From an uncultured Lachnospiraceae bacterium (GTDB lineage Bacteria; Bacillota; Clostridia; Lachnospirales; Lachnospiraceae), in NCBI GenBank assembly GCA_934376945.1, contig CAKRPI010000019.1, positions 1-25,488 on the forward strand: a stretch of 25,488 bases of DNA. The letters are read 5' to 3'. The position numbers and the translations under genes were made by a program. Below the pieces are notes generated by a model. That model saw only the letters and a program-made list of their open reading frames with translations. It had not been told where the DNA came from and did not search any database. How positions within the stretch are numbered: the first letter of the stretch is position 1; every line of letters starts with the position of its first letter. Shown in pieces: positions 15,628 to 23,506 of the stretch.

Positions 15628-17901
15628 TTGAATAATATATGGAAAAGACCTGCTTTCGTGGTTTTGGCGGTTGCTGTTTTATATGCAGCTGTGTGGAATT
15701 GCAGAGTGCTTCCTCAAAAGGAGGCGTTGCTTGTGCGGTCAGAATCTGTACTGAATGAAGCGGCAGATTCTGACCGCTGTATTATTATAGAAGGAACGAT
15801 ACAAAAATGCAGCCGGGCGGATCACGGGCGACGGTTTCAGGCTGATAAAATTGTTCTTTTGGGAGAAAAGCAGATAATATTGCCACAGTCGCATCGTGTT
15901 ATATTTGATCTTCGGGAAGGAAAAGAAGCATTGCAGATCGGTGAGAGAGTACAGATGTCAGGTGAACTGACGCTTTTTGAACCGGCGGGGAATCCGGGGC
16001 AGTTTGACAGTCGGTCTTATTACCGGAGAGAAAATGTGGCAGGTCAGTTGAAAAATGTCCGTATTTTAAAAGAAACAGGTGAGGTCTCTGCAATCAGAAG
16101 CTTTCTGCAGCAATTGAGAGAGAGGCTGGATGATTCCTGCCTGCGAATCCTGGAGGAGGAAAGTGCCAGGACATTGGCTGCGGTAGCGTTTGGAGAAAAA
16201 GCCTGGATGGTTCCAGAGGTTAAAACACAGTATCAGGAGAGCGGAATTGCGCATATCGTAAGCATTTCCGGTTTGCATATTTCAATGCTTGGCATGGGCT
16301 TGTATCGTGCGCTGCGTCATATCATTCCGTGGATTCCCGGTGCAGCTGTTTTATCGGCAGCCGGTATGGGATCCTTTGTACTCATGACGGGGGGATCGGT
16401 ATCTGCACAGCGGGCAGCCTGGATGTTTGGTCTGTGGCTGGTGGCTCAGATATTTGGCAGAAAGTATGACGGAAAATCAGCATTGGCTTTTGCCGGAGGA
16501 TTCTTACTGATTTCTGATCCACAAAATCTTTTTGATGCCTCTTTTTTACTATCCTTTTCGGCACTCTTTTGTCTTTTGTTTCTTGTACCGGAGTTTTTGC
16601 GGGGAATCGGGCAAAAACAGGGGATGCTTCGCGGCAGCGCGCTGGTGTCAGGTTTGATGCTTTGGTTCGGAATGCTTCCGGTGACACTGTGGTTCTTTTT
16701 CCAGACACCGGTGTATGCAATTTTTTTGAATCTATTGGTGGTTTCACTGATGCCGTTTGTGATGGGAAATGGTGTGGCAGGTGCGGTTGCCGGACTGTTT
16801 TCGCGTCCGGCAGGTGTTTTTCTCGGAGCGCCGGCAGGGTATCTTCTGCGGCTGTTCCGGTGTCTGTGCAAAGCCGTGTCTTATTTGCCTGGAGCATTGC
16901 AGATCTGGGGGCGGCCGACGATTGCAAAAATTTTATTATATTACGGAAATCTTCTGATCACAGTAGCAGCAGCAAAGCGAATACGAAATGTGAAAGGACG
17001 CGTGGTCCTGTGGACGATGTGTATTTTGCTTGGTATCGGTATCGTGCAGGGAACACCGCCGAAGCAGGTGGAAATCCTGTGTATGGATGTTGGACAGGGG
17101 GATGGAACATTGCTGCGAATGCCGACAGGAGAGAATTGTCTGATCGACAGCGGAAGCAGCAGTGAAAAGAACATCTGGAAGGGAATTGATCAGACGCTGC
17201 GGTATTATGGTGCGGACACGCTCGATTATGTGTTTCTTTCACACGCAGATGCAGATCATATAAACGGAATTGAGCAGTATCTTTCCGCGTATGCCTGCAA
17301 TCTGACCGGAAAAAACAGACATGGAATCACACTTAAAGCGCTTGTACTGCCTCCGACTGCAGAGAAGGGGGATTTTCGAAAATTGCGACAGCTGTGCGCC
17401 AAAAACGGTATTCAAATTTTTAGTATGGAGGCGGGAAGCCAGATCCTGGAAGGCAGAAAAAGCAAATGGAGCTTTTCCTGTCTTGCACCAAATACAAAAA
17501 CACTTTCCGGTGATAAGAACGAAGATTCGATGGTGCTGTTATTTCAATATGGAAAATTTCGTATGCTGTTTACAGGAGATCTGGAAGGGACAGCTGAAAA
17601 GCAGATGGCAAAAACAAACAGGAAGGCATTAAAGGCAGACGTTTTAAAGGTTGGGCATCATGGATCGAAGAACGGAAGTTCGGAAGAGTTTCTTGCTGAG
17701 GTAGCACCGCAGGCAGCCGTCATTTCCTGCGGCGCAAAAAACAATTATGGACATCCGGCAGAGGAAACAGTTACACGTTTGAAAAAAATCGGCAGTGAGA
17801 TTTACATTACTGCAGAAGACGGAGCAATTTTAATCTGTACCGATGGCAGACATTACGTATTGAGTGGATACGTTGCATCGGCGAAAAGCACAGGATTTTG
17901 A
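15628..17901 (+). CDS. comEC: DNA internalization protein ComEC/Rec2
   Basis: 757 aa, full length. ComEC forms the membrane channel for single-stranded DNA during transformation. An N-terminal DUF4131/OB-like region (about 50-155) is followed by the multi-span competence domain (about 184-450, with SISGLHISMLG at 212-222) and a metallo-beta-lactamase domain (481-747) with DVGQGDG at 487-493, metal motif SHADADH at 538-544, TGDLE at 649-653 and VGHHGSKNGSS at 675-685, so the putative nuclease site looks intact. The start is TTG 15628 with only weak ribosome-site support, five bases after the GerMN gene, implying coupling to it. A perfect 14-bp inverted repeat lies about 110 bases into the gene. 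Confidence 0.96.
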   Translation: MNNIWKRPAFVVLAVAVLYAAVWNCRVLPQKEALLVRSESVLNEAADSDRCIIIEGTIQKCSRADHGRRFQADKIVLLGEKQIILPQSHRVIFDLREGKEALQIGERVQMSGELTLFEPAGNPGQFDSRSYYRRENVAGQLKNVRILKETGEVSAIRSFLQQLRERLDDSCLRILEEESARTLAAVAFGEKAWMVPEVKTQYQESGIAHIVSISGLHISMLGMGLYRALRHIIPWIPGAAVLSAAGMGSFVLMTGGSVSAQRAAWMFGLWLVAQIFGRKYDGKSALAFAGGFLLISDPQNLFDASFLLSFSALFCLLFLVPEFLRGIGQKQGMLRGSALVSGLMLWFGMLPVTLWFFFQTPVYAIFLNLLVVSLMPFVMGNGVAGAVAGLFSRPAGVFLGAPAGYLLRLFRCLCKAVSYLPGALQIWGRPTIAKILLYYGNLLITVAAAKRIRNVKGRVVLWTMCILLGIGIVQGTPPKQVEILCMDVGQGDGTLLRMPTGENCLIDSGSSSEKNIWKGIDQTLRYYGADTLDYVFLSHADADHINGIEQYLSAYACNLTGKNRHGITLKALVLPPTAEKGDFRKLRQLCAKNGIQIFSMEAGSQILEGRKSKWSFSCLAPNTKTLSGDKNEDSMVLLFQYGKFRMLFTGDLEGTAEKQMAKTNRKALKADVLKVGHHGSKNGSSEEFLAEVAPQAAVISCGAKNNYGHPAEETVTRLKKIGSEIYITAEDGAILICTDGRHYVLSGYVASAKSTGF
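15735..15777. repeat. Perfect 14-bp inverted repeat inside comEC
   Basis: GCGGTCAGAATCTG (15735-15748) and its exact reverse complement (15764-15777) enclose a 15-base loop. It lies in the coding sequence for the N-terminal region of ComEC. No T-run follows, so it is not a standard terminator. Confidence 0.9.
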
Positions 17902-17942
17902 AGACAGATAAGCATTCTCCCCATTTCAAGTGCGCGTAGCAC

Positions 17943-18103
17943 TATAGCAATCCTCTAAAATAATGCATCTTAATCCAGCCCAGCAGAGTGTGAAACCCTG
18001 CGTCAGATATCTTTGCCGTGCGTCAGCACGCCTGCAGATATCTTCCTTGTCTTTCGCACTCTGCTGAACTGCCTTAAATGCATTATTTACGAGGATCGCT
18101 ATA
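17943..18103. repeat. Long imperfect hairpin (about 161 nt) downstream of comEC
   Basis: The segment folds back on itself: TATAGC (17943-17948) pairs with 18098-18103, ATCCTC with GAGGAT, AAATAATGCAT (17958-17968) with 18078-18088, a 15-bp block 17981-17995 with 18052-18066, AGATATCT with AGATATCT, and CGTGC with GCACG around a GTCA tip. Roughly 55-60 pairs in all. There is no T-run and no convincing gene. It may be a decayed miniature element or a structured RNA; its right flank resembles sequence after trmK. Confidence 0.8.
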
Positions 18104-18207
18104 AACGGTGGGTAAGGGGATGCCCGCTTTACCAGATGTCGCCTGAGGATGAGAAAAAATATAAAAAATTCAGAAAAAGATGGAAAAATGACACAAGATA
18201 AGAATAT

Positions 18208-18244
18208 AATAGAAATATAGAAGCCCCGCTTCTATATTTCTATT
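18208..18244. repeat. Perfect 17-bp hairpin upstream of dnaG
   Basis: Arms 18208-18224 and 18228-18244 are exact reverse complements around a CCC loop. It resembles a terminator stem but is followed by AACGAGG rather than a T-run. It is immediately followed by the tandem 46-base repeats. Confidence 0.9.
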
Positions 18245-18358
18245 AACGAGGAAAAATGCAAAGCATTTTTTCGAGTCTAATAAGTATTGGAACGAGGAAA
18301 AATGCAAAGCATTTTTTCGAGTCTAATGAATATTGAAGCGAGGAAAAATGCAAAGCTT
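18245..18358. repeat. 46-base tandem repeat of hairpin units upstream of dnaG
   Basis: Two full copies (18245-18290, 18291-18336) and a truncated third (from 18337) with exact 46-base spacing. Each unit carries CGAGGAAAAATGC-AAA-GCATTTTTTCGAG, a hairpin with at least 8 paired bases, then TCTAATRARTATTGR. The third copy loses identity just after GCAAAGC, so its hairpin is broken. Dense in the 489-base gap between comEC and dnaG. The repeats end about 30 bases before the primase start. No protein reading is supported. Confidence 0.9.
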
Positions 18359-18390
18359 AAATTATACCTACACAGAGAGGGTTACATTTC

Positions 18391-20160
18391 ATGTATTATT
18401 CAGATGACATTGTTGAAGAAGTCCGCGCCAGAAATGACATTGTGGATGTTATCTCCGGCTATGTAAAACTGCAGCGAAAGGGCAGTTCTTATTTTGGACT
18501 CTGCCCGTTTCATAATGAAAAATCACCGTCCTTTTCCGTTAGTCCGTCCAAACAAATGTATTATTGCTTTGGCTGCGGTGCCGGTGGAAATGTATTTACC
18601 TTTATTATGGAATATGAAAATTATACATTTCCGGAGGCTTTGAAATTGCTGGCAGATCGGGCGGGGGTTTCCCTGCCGGAGGTAGAATACTCTGAAGAGG
18701 CGAAAAAGCAGAGGGATTTGAAGAGTTCGGTGCTGGAAGTAAATAAAATGGCAGCAAAATATTTTTATTATCAGCTGCGTGCCAAACAGGGAGAAAAAGC
18801 GATGGAATATCTCAGAGAAAGGAAACTTTCAGATGAGACAATGAGACGCTTTGGACTTGGATATGCAGGCCAGTACAGTGATGAACTATACCGTTATCTT
18901 AAAAAAAATGGGATTTCGGAAGAATTGATGAAGGAATCCGGATTGATGAATGTAAATGAACGACAGGGAATGTATGATAAATTCTGGAACCGGGTCATGT
19001 TTCCGATTATGGATGTAAATGGAAAGGTGATTGGGTTTGGCGGAAGAGTCATGGGAGATGCGAAACCAAAGTATCTTAATTCTCCTGAGACAGTGATATT
19101 TGATAAAAGCCGGAATTTGTACGGACTGCATATTGCACGAACTGCACGGAAAAAATATATGCTGGTGTGTGAAGGATATATGGACGTAATTTCAATGCAC
19201 CAGGCTGGTTTTACAAATGCGGTTGCTTCGCTTGGAACAGCGCTGACGAGTCAGCATGCATTGCTTCTGAAACGTTATACGGATGAGGTGATTTTGACGT
19301 ACGACAGTGACGAAGCCGGAGTCAAGGCGGCGCTTCGGGCAATTCCGCTTCTTAAGGAGGCTGGTGTGTCGGCTAAAGTACTTCATATGGATCCGTATAA
19401 GGATCCGGATGAATTTATTAAGGCACTTGGAACGGATGCATTTCAGGAACGGATCGATCAGGCAGAAAATAGTTTTCTGTTTGAAATCTCCATTCTGCAA
19501 AAAACGTATGATATGAAGGATCCGGAATCGAAGACAAAATTTTTCCAGTCGGTAGCCGCCAAAATAGCAGAATTCGAACTGGAAATCGAACGTGAAAATT
19601 ATATTGAGGCAGTCGCAGCGAAGTACAAGATTTCATTTGACGGTATGCGAAAAATGGTCATGAATTGCCTGATGCAGGGAGTACCGCTGCGTGCAAGAAC
19701 GGTGTTGACAAAGAGACAGCAGTCACAGCCGGAAAAAGAAGATGGAATTTTAAAATCCATGCGGCTGCTGCTTACCTGGCTGAGTGAGTATCCGGGCCTC
19801 TACCGAGCGATCTCAGCCTATGTCAAACCGGAAGATTTTACGGACAGCCTGTATAGAGAAGTAGCAGAAATGCTTTATGAGCAGCTGGAAAAGGGTGAAC
19901 TGAATCCGGCAAGGATTACCAGCCATTTTACGGATCCGGAACAGCAAAGAATTGTTGCACAGATTTTCAATACAAAAATCCGGGCGGAAAATCAGACGGA
20001 ACAGGAAAAGGCAATTCGTGAGAGCATCTATAAGGTGGTTAATTATGGAATAACGCAGAAGACAAAAGAACTGGAGCCGACCGATATACAAGGGCTTCAG
20101 AAGCTGATACAGGCAAGAAAGCGGCTTCAGGAGCTGGGACGGCTGCATATTTCTTTGTAG
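18391..20160 (+). CDS. dnaG: DNA primase
   Basis: 589 aa, normal length. Makes RNA primers at the replication fork in partnership with the replicative helicase. The CHC2 zinc ribbon has C38, H41, C59 and C62 (CPFH...CFGCG). The catalytic core extends to about 345, with the Toprim glutamate E261 in VCEGYMDV and D305/D307 in YDSDEAG. The C-terminal part (about 440-589) is the helicase-interaction domain. GAGAGGG at 18375-18381 precedes ATG 18391 by 9 bases. It heads the dnaG-rpoD-trmK-nif3-like cluster, the same order as in Bacillus. No clear promoter is seen directly upstream; a TATACC at 18363-18368 lacks a -35. Confidence 0.98.
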   Translation: MYYSDDIVEEVRARNDIVDVISGYVKLQRKGSSYFGLCPFHNEKSPSFSVSPSKQMYYCFGCGAGGNVFTFIMEYENYTFPEALKLLADRAGVSLPEVEYSEEAKKQRDLKSSVLEVNKMAAKYFYYQLRAKQGEKAMEYLRERKLSDETMRRFGLGYAGQYSDELYRYLKKNGISEELMKESGLMNVNERQGMYDKFWNRVMFPIMDVNGKVIGFGGRVMGDAKPKYLNSPETVIFDKSRNLYGLHIARTARKKYMLVCEGYMDVISMHQAGFTNAVASLGTALTSQHALLLKRYTDEVILTYDSDEAGVKAALRAIPLLKEAGVSAKVLHMDPYKDPDEFIKALGTDAFQERIDQAENSFLFEISILQKTYDMKDPESKTKFFQSVAAKIAEFELEIERENYIEAVAAKYKISFDGMRKMVMNCLMQGVPLRARTVLTKRQQSQPEKEDGILKSMRLLLTWLSEYPGLYRAISAYVKPEDFTDSLYREVAEMLYEQLEKGELNPARITSHFTDPEQQRIVAQIFNTKIRAENQTEQEKAIRESIYKVVNYGITQKTKELEPTDIQGLQKLIQARKRLQELGRLHISL

Positions 20161-20238
20161 CGAAAAAAGCAGGAATTTTCTCAATTGAGAGATAAGACTG
20201 GAAGGGTGACCCGTTGAAAAAGGTGAGGTTCGCAGTGA

Positions 20239-21411
20239 ATGGACAAGAAGCGGCAGCACAAGGCAGAGCAGGAATTGGAAAGGCAGGTAAAATGGATGGA
20301 GGTACAGGCGATAGAATTTCAAAAGAAACTGCAGGAACTGGTAGCGCTTGCGCGAACAAAGAAAAATATTCTGGAATATAAAGAACTTCAGGATTTTTTT
20401 GAGGGCATGTCTCCAAGTGAACAACAGTATGATTGTATTATAGAATATCTGGAGCATAAAGGAATAGATGTTCTGAAAATTTCCGATTCGGATGATGATG
20501 CATTGCTGCTGCCGGAGGAGGACGAATTTGAGGAGCAGGAAGAAGACCTGGACAAGCTTGATCTGAGCGTCCCGGACGGAATCAGTACGGATGATCCGGT
20601 GAGGATGTATTTGAAGGAAATTGGCCGTATCCCATTACTAAGTTCAGAAGAAGAGGTGGAGCTTGCAAGACGGATGAGCGAAGGGGATGAGGATGCGAGA
20701 AAAAAGCTCGCTGAAGCAAATCTTCGTCTGGTGGTCAGTATTGCGAAACGATATGCGGGACGTGGTATGCAGCTGCTGGATCTGATTCAGGAAGGCAATC
20801 TGGGACTGATTAAGGCAGTGGAAAAATTCGATTATACGAAAGGTTATAAATTCAGTACGTATGCAACCTGGTGGATCAAACAGGCAATCACGCGTGCAAT
20901 CGCCGATCAGGCCAGAACGATTCGGATTCCGGTACACATGGTAGAAACGATGAATCGGGTGATCCGTACCTCCCGCCAGCTTTTACAGGAATTAGGACGG
21001 GAGCCAAAGCCGGAGGAAATCGGGAAACGGCTTGATATGCCGGCAGATAAAGTGCAGGAGATCCTGAAAATTTCACAGGAACCGGTATCTATGGAGACTC
21101 CGGTAGGAGAAGAGGATGACAGCCATCTGGGAGATTTTATTCGGGATGACCATATTCCGATACCGGATGAGGCGGCTACGTTCAGTATTTTAAGGGAACA
21201 GCTGGTGGAAGTGCTTTCCACACTGACGGATCGGGAGCAGAAGGTGCTTCGTCTTCGCTTTGGACTGGATGACGGACATGCACGCACGCTGGAGGAAGTT
21301 GGAAAAGAGTTCAATGTGACAAGGGAACGCATCCGGCAGATTGAAGCAAAAGCGCTGCGGAAGCTGCGCCATCCGTCCAGGAGCAGAAAGCTGAAAGATT
21401 ATCTGGAATAA
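20239..21411 (+). CDS. rpoD: Primary RNA polymerase sigma factor (sigma-70/SigA)
   Basis: 390 aa. Region 1.1 is short and atypical, with acidic residues at 83-105; region 1.2 begins at [17 protein letters not shown] (118-134). Region 2 (about 160-230) carries [37 protein letters not shown], the -10 recognition helix. Region 3 covers about 238-315, and region 4 ends with [22 protein letters not shown], the -35 binding helix. ATG 20239 follows AGGTGAGG (20221-20228). The gene is 78 bases after dnaG, a gap with a small palindrome CTCAATTGAG but no visible promoter, so cotranscription is likely. Its targets should include the TTTACA/TAGAAT promoters noted here. Confidence 0.98.
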   Translation: MDKKRQHKAEQELERQVKWMEVQAIEFQKKLQELVALARTKKNILEYKELQDFFEGMSPSEQQYDCIIEYLEHKGIDVLKISDSDDDALLLPEEDEFEEQEEDLDKLDLSVPDGISTDDPVRMYLKEIGRIPLLSSEEEVELARRMSEGDEDARKKLAEANLRLVVSIAKRYAGRGMQLLDLIQEGNLGLIKAVEKFDYTKGYKFSTYATWWIKQAITRAIADQARTIRIPVHMVETMNRVIRTSRQLLQELGREPKPEEIGKRLDMPADKVQEILKISQEPVSMETPVGEEDDSHLGDFIRDDHIPIPDEAATFSILREQLVEVLSTLTDREQKVLRLRFGLDDGHARTLEEVGKEFNVTRERIRQIEAKALRKLRHPSRSRKLKDYLE

Positions 21412-21550
21412 GCGGAACATTTCTGCCCAATATTCGCATATCGTGAAGCTTGCGCTCCACTTTTATGTTCATATCGGGGCGAGTCATTAAGCCATAAAAC
21501 CACTCCTGTGCAAGCACATCGTGGTTTCGGGCTTTTAACCCTGGCATCAT
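21412..21550 (-). other. Coding-like antisense segment between rpoD and trmK
   Basis: On the - strand, starting at ATG (complement of 21548-21550), the gap reads as a plausible protein of about 46 residues, including ARNHDVLAQEWFYGLM and RPDMNIKVERKLHDMRILG, before running on antisense into rpoD to a stop at 21311. There is no ribosome site in front of this ATG. On the + strand the 186-base gap has no gene and no clear terminator. It may be a fragment of a mobile or lost gene, or chance. I do not recognise the family. Confidence 0.3.
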
Positions 21551-21597
21551 AGTAAAAGGATAAATGAAAAAGTGTGAAAAGAAAGGAAAAGCAGAAC

Positions 21598-22362
21598 ATG
21601 CAGTTATCAAAACGTTTGAGTGCGGTGGCCGGCCTGGTAAGCAGTGGCGGCGTGCTTGCTGACGTCGGAACCGATCATGGCTACATACCGATCGCGCTTG
21701 TGGAGGCAGGACGCATCCGCCATGCGCTTGCAATGGATATTAATCAGGGGCCGCTGGCTCGTGCAAAGGAGAATATCCGGCAGCATGGTCTTGAAGAGAA
21801 GATCGAAACCAGACTTTCAGATGGCCTTATGGCAATGAATAAAGGCGAAGCAGATACGGTTTTGATTGCGGGCATGGGTGGATTTTTGATGGTCCGGATT
21901 TTAAATGCAGGAAAAGAAGTATTGACAGGGTGTAGGGAATTGGTTCTGCAGCCGCAGTCCGACCTGATCAGTGTGCGTACTTGGCTGAAAGAAGAGGAGT
22001 ATGAAATTACGGAAGAGGATCTTGTCCTGGAGGATGGGAAGTATTATCCGATGATGCGTGCTCAGAAAAGGCAGGCGAAAACGGAAGAAGTGATGAAGTG
22101 TGACGGACCGGAAGAAGAACTGCAGCTGGAGCAGGAACTGCGTTACGGTCCACAGCTTCTTTGGAATAAGCATCCGCTTCTTGAAGGCTATCTGGAACGT
22201 GAGGAAACTCTGTACAGGAATGTCCTTGATTCACTAAGCGGAAAGAATACCGAAGGAGCTGCGGCGCGGCGTGCGGAGGTGGAGCATGAGCTTTTCCTTA
22301 TTGACAAAGTGCGCAGAAATTTATCCAAGCCTAGTGTACTGTATCACTCACATTTGGCCTAA
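21598..22362 (+). CDS. trmK: tRNA (adenine(22)-N1)-methyltransferase
   Basis: 254 aa from ATG 21598, with AAAGGA 10 bases upstream; a GTG eight codons earlier is less likely because it precedes that site. TrmK methylates A22 in some tRNAs using S-adenosylmethionine. The SAM-binding motif is DVGTDHGYIP (22-31), followed by MDINQGPLARAKENI (46-60) and the motif IAGMGG (90-95). Position after rpoD and before a Nif3-like gene matches the yqfN-yqfO order of Bacillus. At 254 residues it is slightly long; the last 10 or so residues (PSVLYHSHLA) abut an element-like gap and do not look like the usual Glu/Lys-rich TrmK tail. Confidence 0.93.
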   Translation: MQLSKRLSAVAGLVSSGGVLADVGTDHGYIPIALVEAGRIRHALAMDINQGPLARAKENIRQHGLEEKIETRLSDGLMAMNKGEADTVLIAGMGGFLMVRILNAGKEVLTGCRELVLQPQSDLISVRTWLKEEEYEITEEDLVLEDGKYYPMMRAQKRQAKTEEVMKCDGPEEELQLEQELRYGPQLLWNKHPLLEGYLEREETLYRNVLDSLSGKNTEGAAARRAEVEHELFLIDKVRRNLSKPSVLYHSHLA

Positions 22363-22615
22363 TGGCTTGTCTGAATTTCCATCTGCTGCGTTATCGTCAA
22401 TCGACGATGCCACCGCTACGCCTACGTTTTTTCATCTGCACACCCGAATCCGCATTCTGCGCGATTGGTATAGTTATTTACGAAACGGTGTACTGGAAGA
22501 TGCCCGCTTCTGTAAGTGGTGAGTTAATTACAACCCATCTCAGTGGAAGTCCGATTTTCACTAAGATAAAGATTTAAATAATTTCACCGGGACAGGTGAC
22601 TGGAAAGGAAGAAAA
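22363..22615 (+). repeat. Element-like gap after trmK
   Basis: The 253-base gap contains ATCGTC-AATC-GACGAT (22393-22408), then TTATTTACGA (22474-22483), AACGGTG (22484-22490) and GATGCCCGCTT (22499-22509). The last three words also occur in the same order at 18083-18129 on the right flank of the long hairpin after comEC. Nearer the next gene is a TCACC/GGTGA hairpin at 22583-22598 or so. No supported gene and no clear promoter. Confidence 0.55.
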
Positions 22616-23401
22616 ATGAACGTCGGAACGATTATAAGAGAGCTTGACCTGGAATTTCCAATAGACCTGGCAATGGACTGGGATAATCCGGGACTTCAGG
22701 TCGGAAGCAGTCAAAAAGAAGTGAAAAAAGTTTTTGTTGCACTGGATGCAACGAATGAAGTGATAGAGGAATGTATTGTATGGCAGGCAGATCTTCTGGT
22801 GACGCATCACCCTCTGCTGCTTTCTGGTATCAGGCAGATTAATGATGAATCAATGTACGGAAGAAAGATACTGGCATTGGCAGAGCATGGAATTGCACAT
22901 TATGCCATGCATACAAATTATGATGTGGCAAAGATGGCAGAGCTGGCCGGAAGACAGATGAAGCTTCAGAATCAGGTTCCGCTTGAACAGACGGGCTGTG
23001 GGGAGGACGGGACTTTGTATGGAATCGGATGTATCGGTGATTTTGAAAAAGAGATGACGGCGGAATCATGTTGTGAGATGGTTAAGGAAGCATTTCATTT
23101 GCCGCATGTGCGATTATTCGGAGAAAAAACGACAAAAATAAAAAAAGCGGCACTCTGCCCGGGAGCGGGAAAGAGCATGATCAGCGATGCGCTTGCAGGA
23201 GGTGCACAGATCTATATTACCGGAGATATCGGGCATCATGATGGGCTGGATGCGATGGACCAGGGACTTTTGATCATTGATGCCGGACATTATGGAATTG
23301 AACAGATTTTTATTCCGCATATGGAAGCATGGATCAAAGAACATTTTAAGAATCTGGAAGTAAGAAGAACAACCGGAAAAGAACCTTTTGAGGTGATTTG
23401 A
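22616..23401 (+). CDS. Nif3-like dinuclear metal-centre protein
   Basis: 261 aa of the Nif3/YqfO (formerly 'GTP cyclohydrolase I type 2') family, conserved but of uncertain function; members form toroidal hexamers with a two-metal site. Metal ligands are visible as THHPLLL (63-69), the MHTNYD segment near 98-103, and DIGHHD and DAGHYGIE in the C-terminal third. It lacks the long PII-like insert of Bacillus YqfO, so it is the short form. AAAGGAAG just upstream supports ATG 22616. Its linkage to trmK and rpoD is a common Firmicutes arrangement. The stop codon lies inside the -35 of the next promoter. Confidence 0.92.
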   Translation: MNVGTIIRELDLEFPIDLAMDWDNPGLQVGSSQKEVKKVFVALDATNEVIEECIVWQADLLVTHHPLLLSGIRQINDESMYGRKILALAEHGIAHYAMHTNYDVAKMAELAGRQMKLQNQVPLEQTGCGEDGTLYGIGCIGDFEKEMTAESCCEMVKEAFHLPHVRLFGEKTTKIKKAALCPGAGKSMISDALAGGAQIYITGDIGHHDGLDAMDQGLLIIDAGHYGIEQIFIPHMEAWIKEHFKNLEVRRTTGKEPFEVI

Positions 23402-23428
23402 CGAACACATTCGTGTCTGTATTATAAT
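23398..23428 (+). promoter_or_regulatory. Candidate promoter of the nucleoside kinase gene
   Basis: TTGACG (23398-23403) overlaps the stop codon of the Nif3-like gene; TATAAT (23423-23428) is perfect. The spacer is 19 bases, longer than ideal. It would give a leader of about 70 bases that includes the shared leader motif. Confidence 0.45.
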
Positions 23429-23451
23429 GTACGGCTCTGAGTCTTTTTGCA

Positions 23452-23484
23452 TTTGCTCAGGTACAAAAAGATTTGAGAGTACAT
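23452..23484 (+). repeat. Leader motif copy 2, upstream of the nucleoside kinase gene
   Basis: Thirty-three bases nearly identical to 7516-7549 before argJ, again ending 11 bases before GGAGGAG (23496-23502). Here TTTGCTC (23452-23458) is also complementary to GAGCAAA (23500-23506), which overlaps the ribosome site and ends right at the ATG, so a start-masking hairpin is possible for this copy only. Confidence 0.75.
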
Positions 23485-23506
23485 TTATTGAGAATGGAGG
23501 AGCAAA

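Noticed and set aside
18013..18201. Possible 62-residue protein between comEC and dnaG
   Set aside because: Its first half lies inside the long hairpin and it has no ribosome site. The Lys-rich end (KKFRKRWK) is interesting but could come from A-rich sequence.
18245..18358. CRISPR array
   Set aside because: The 46-base units repeat as a whole without variable spacers, only two and a half copies exist, and no cas genes are near.
22334..22495. 8-base direct repeats GTGTACTG as target-site duplication of a transposable element
   Set aside because: The similarity with the 18 kb element extends past the right copy to GATGCCCGCTT, so these repeats do not mark the element ends.
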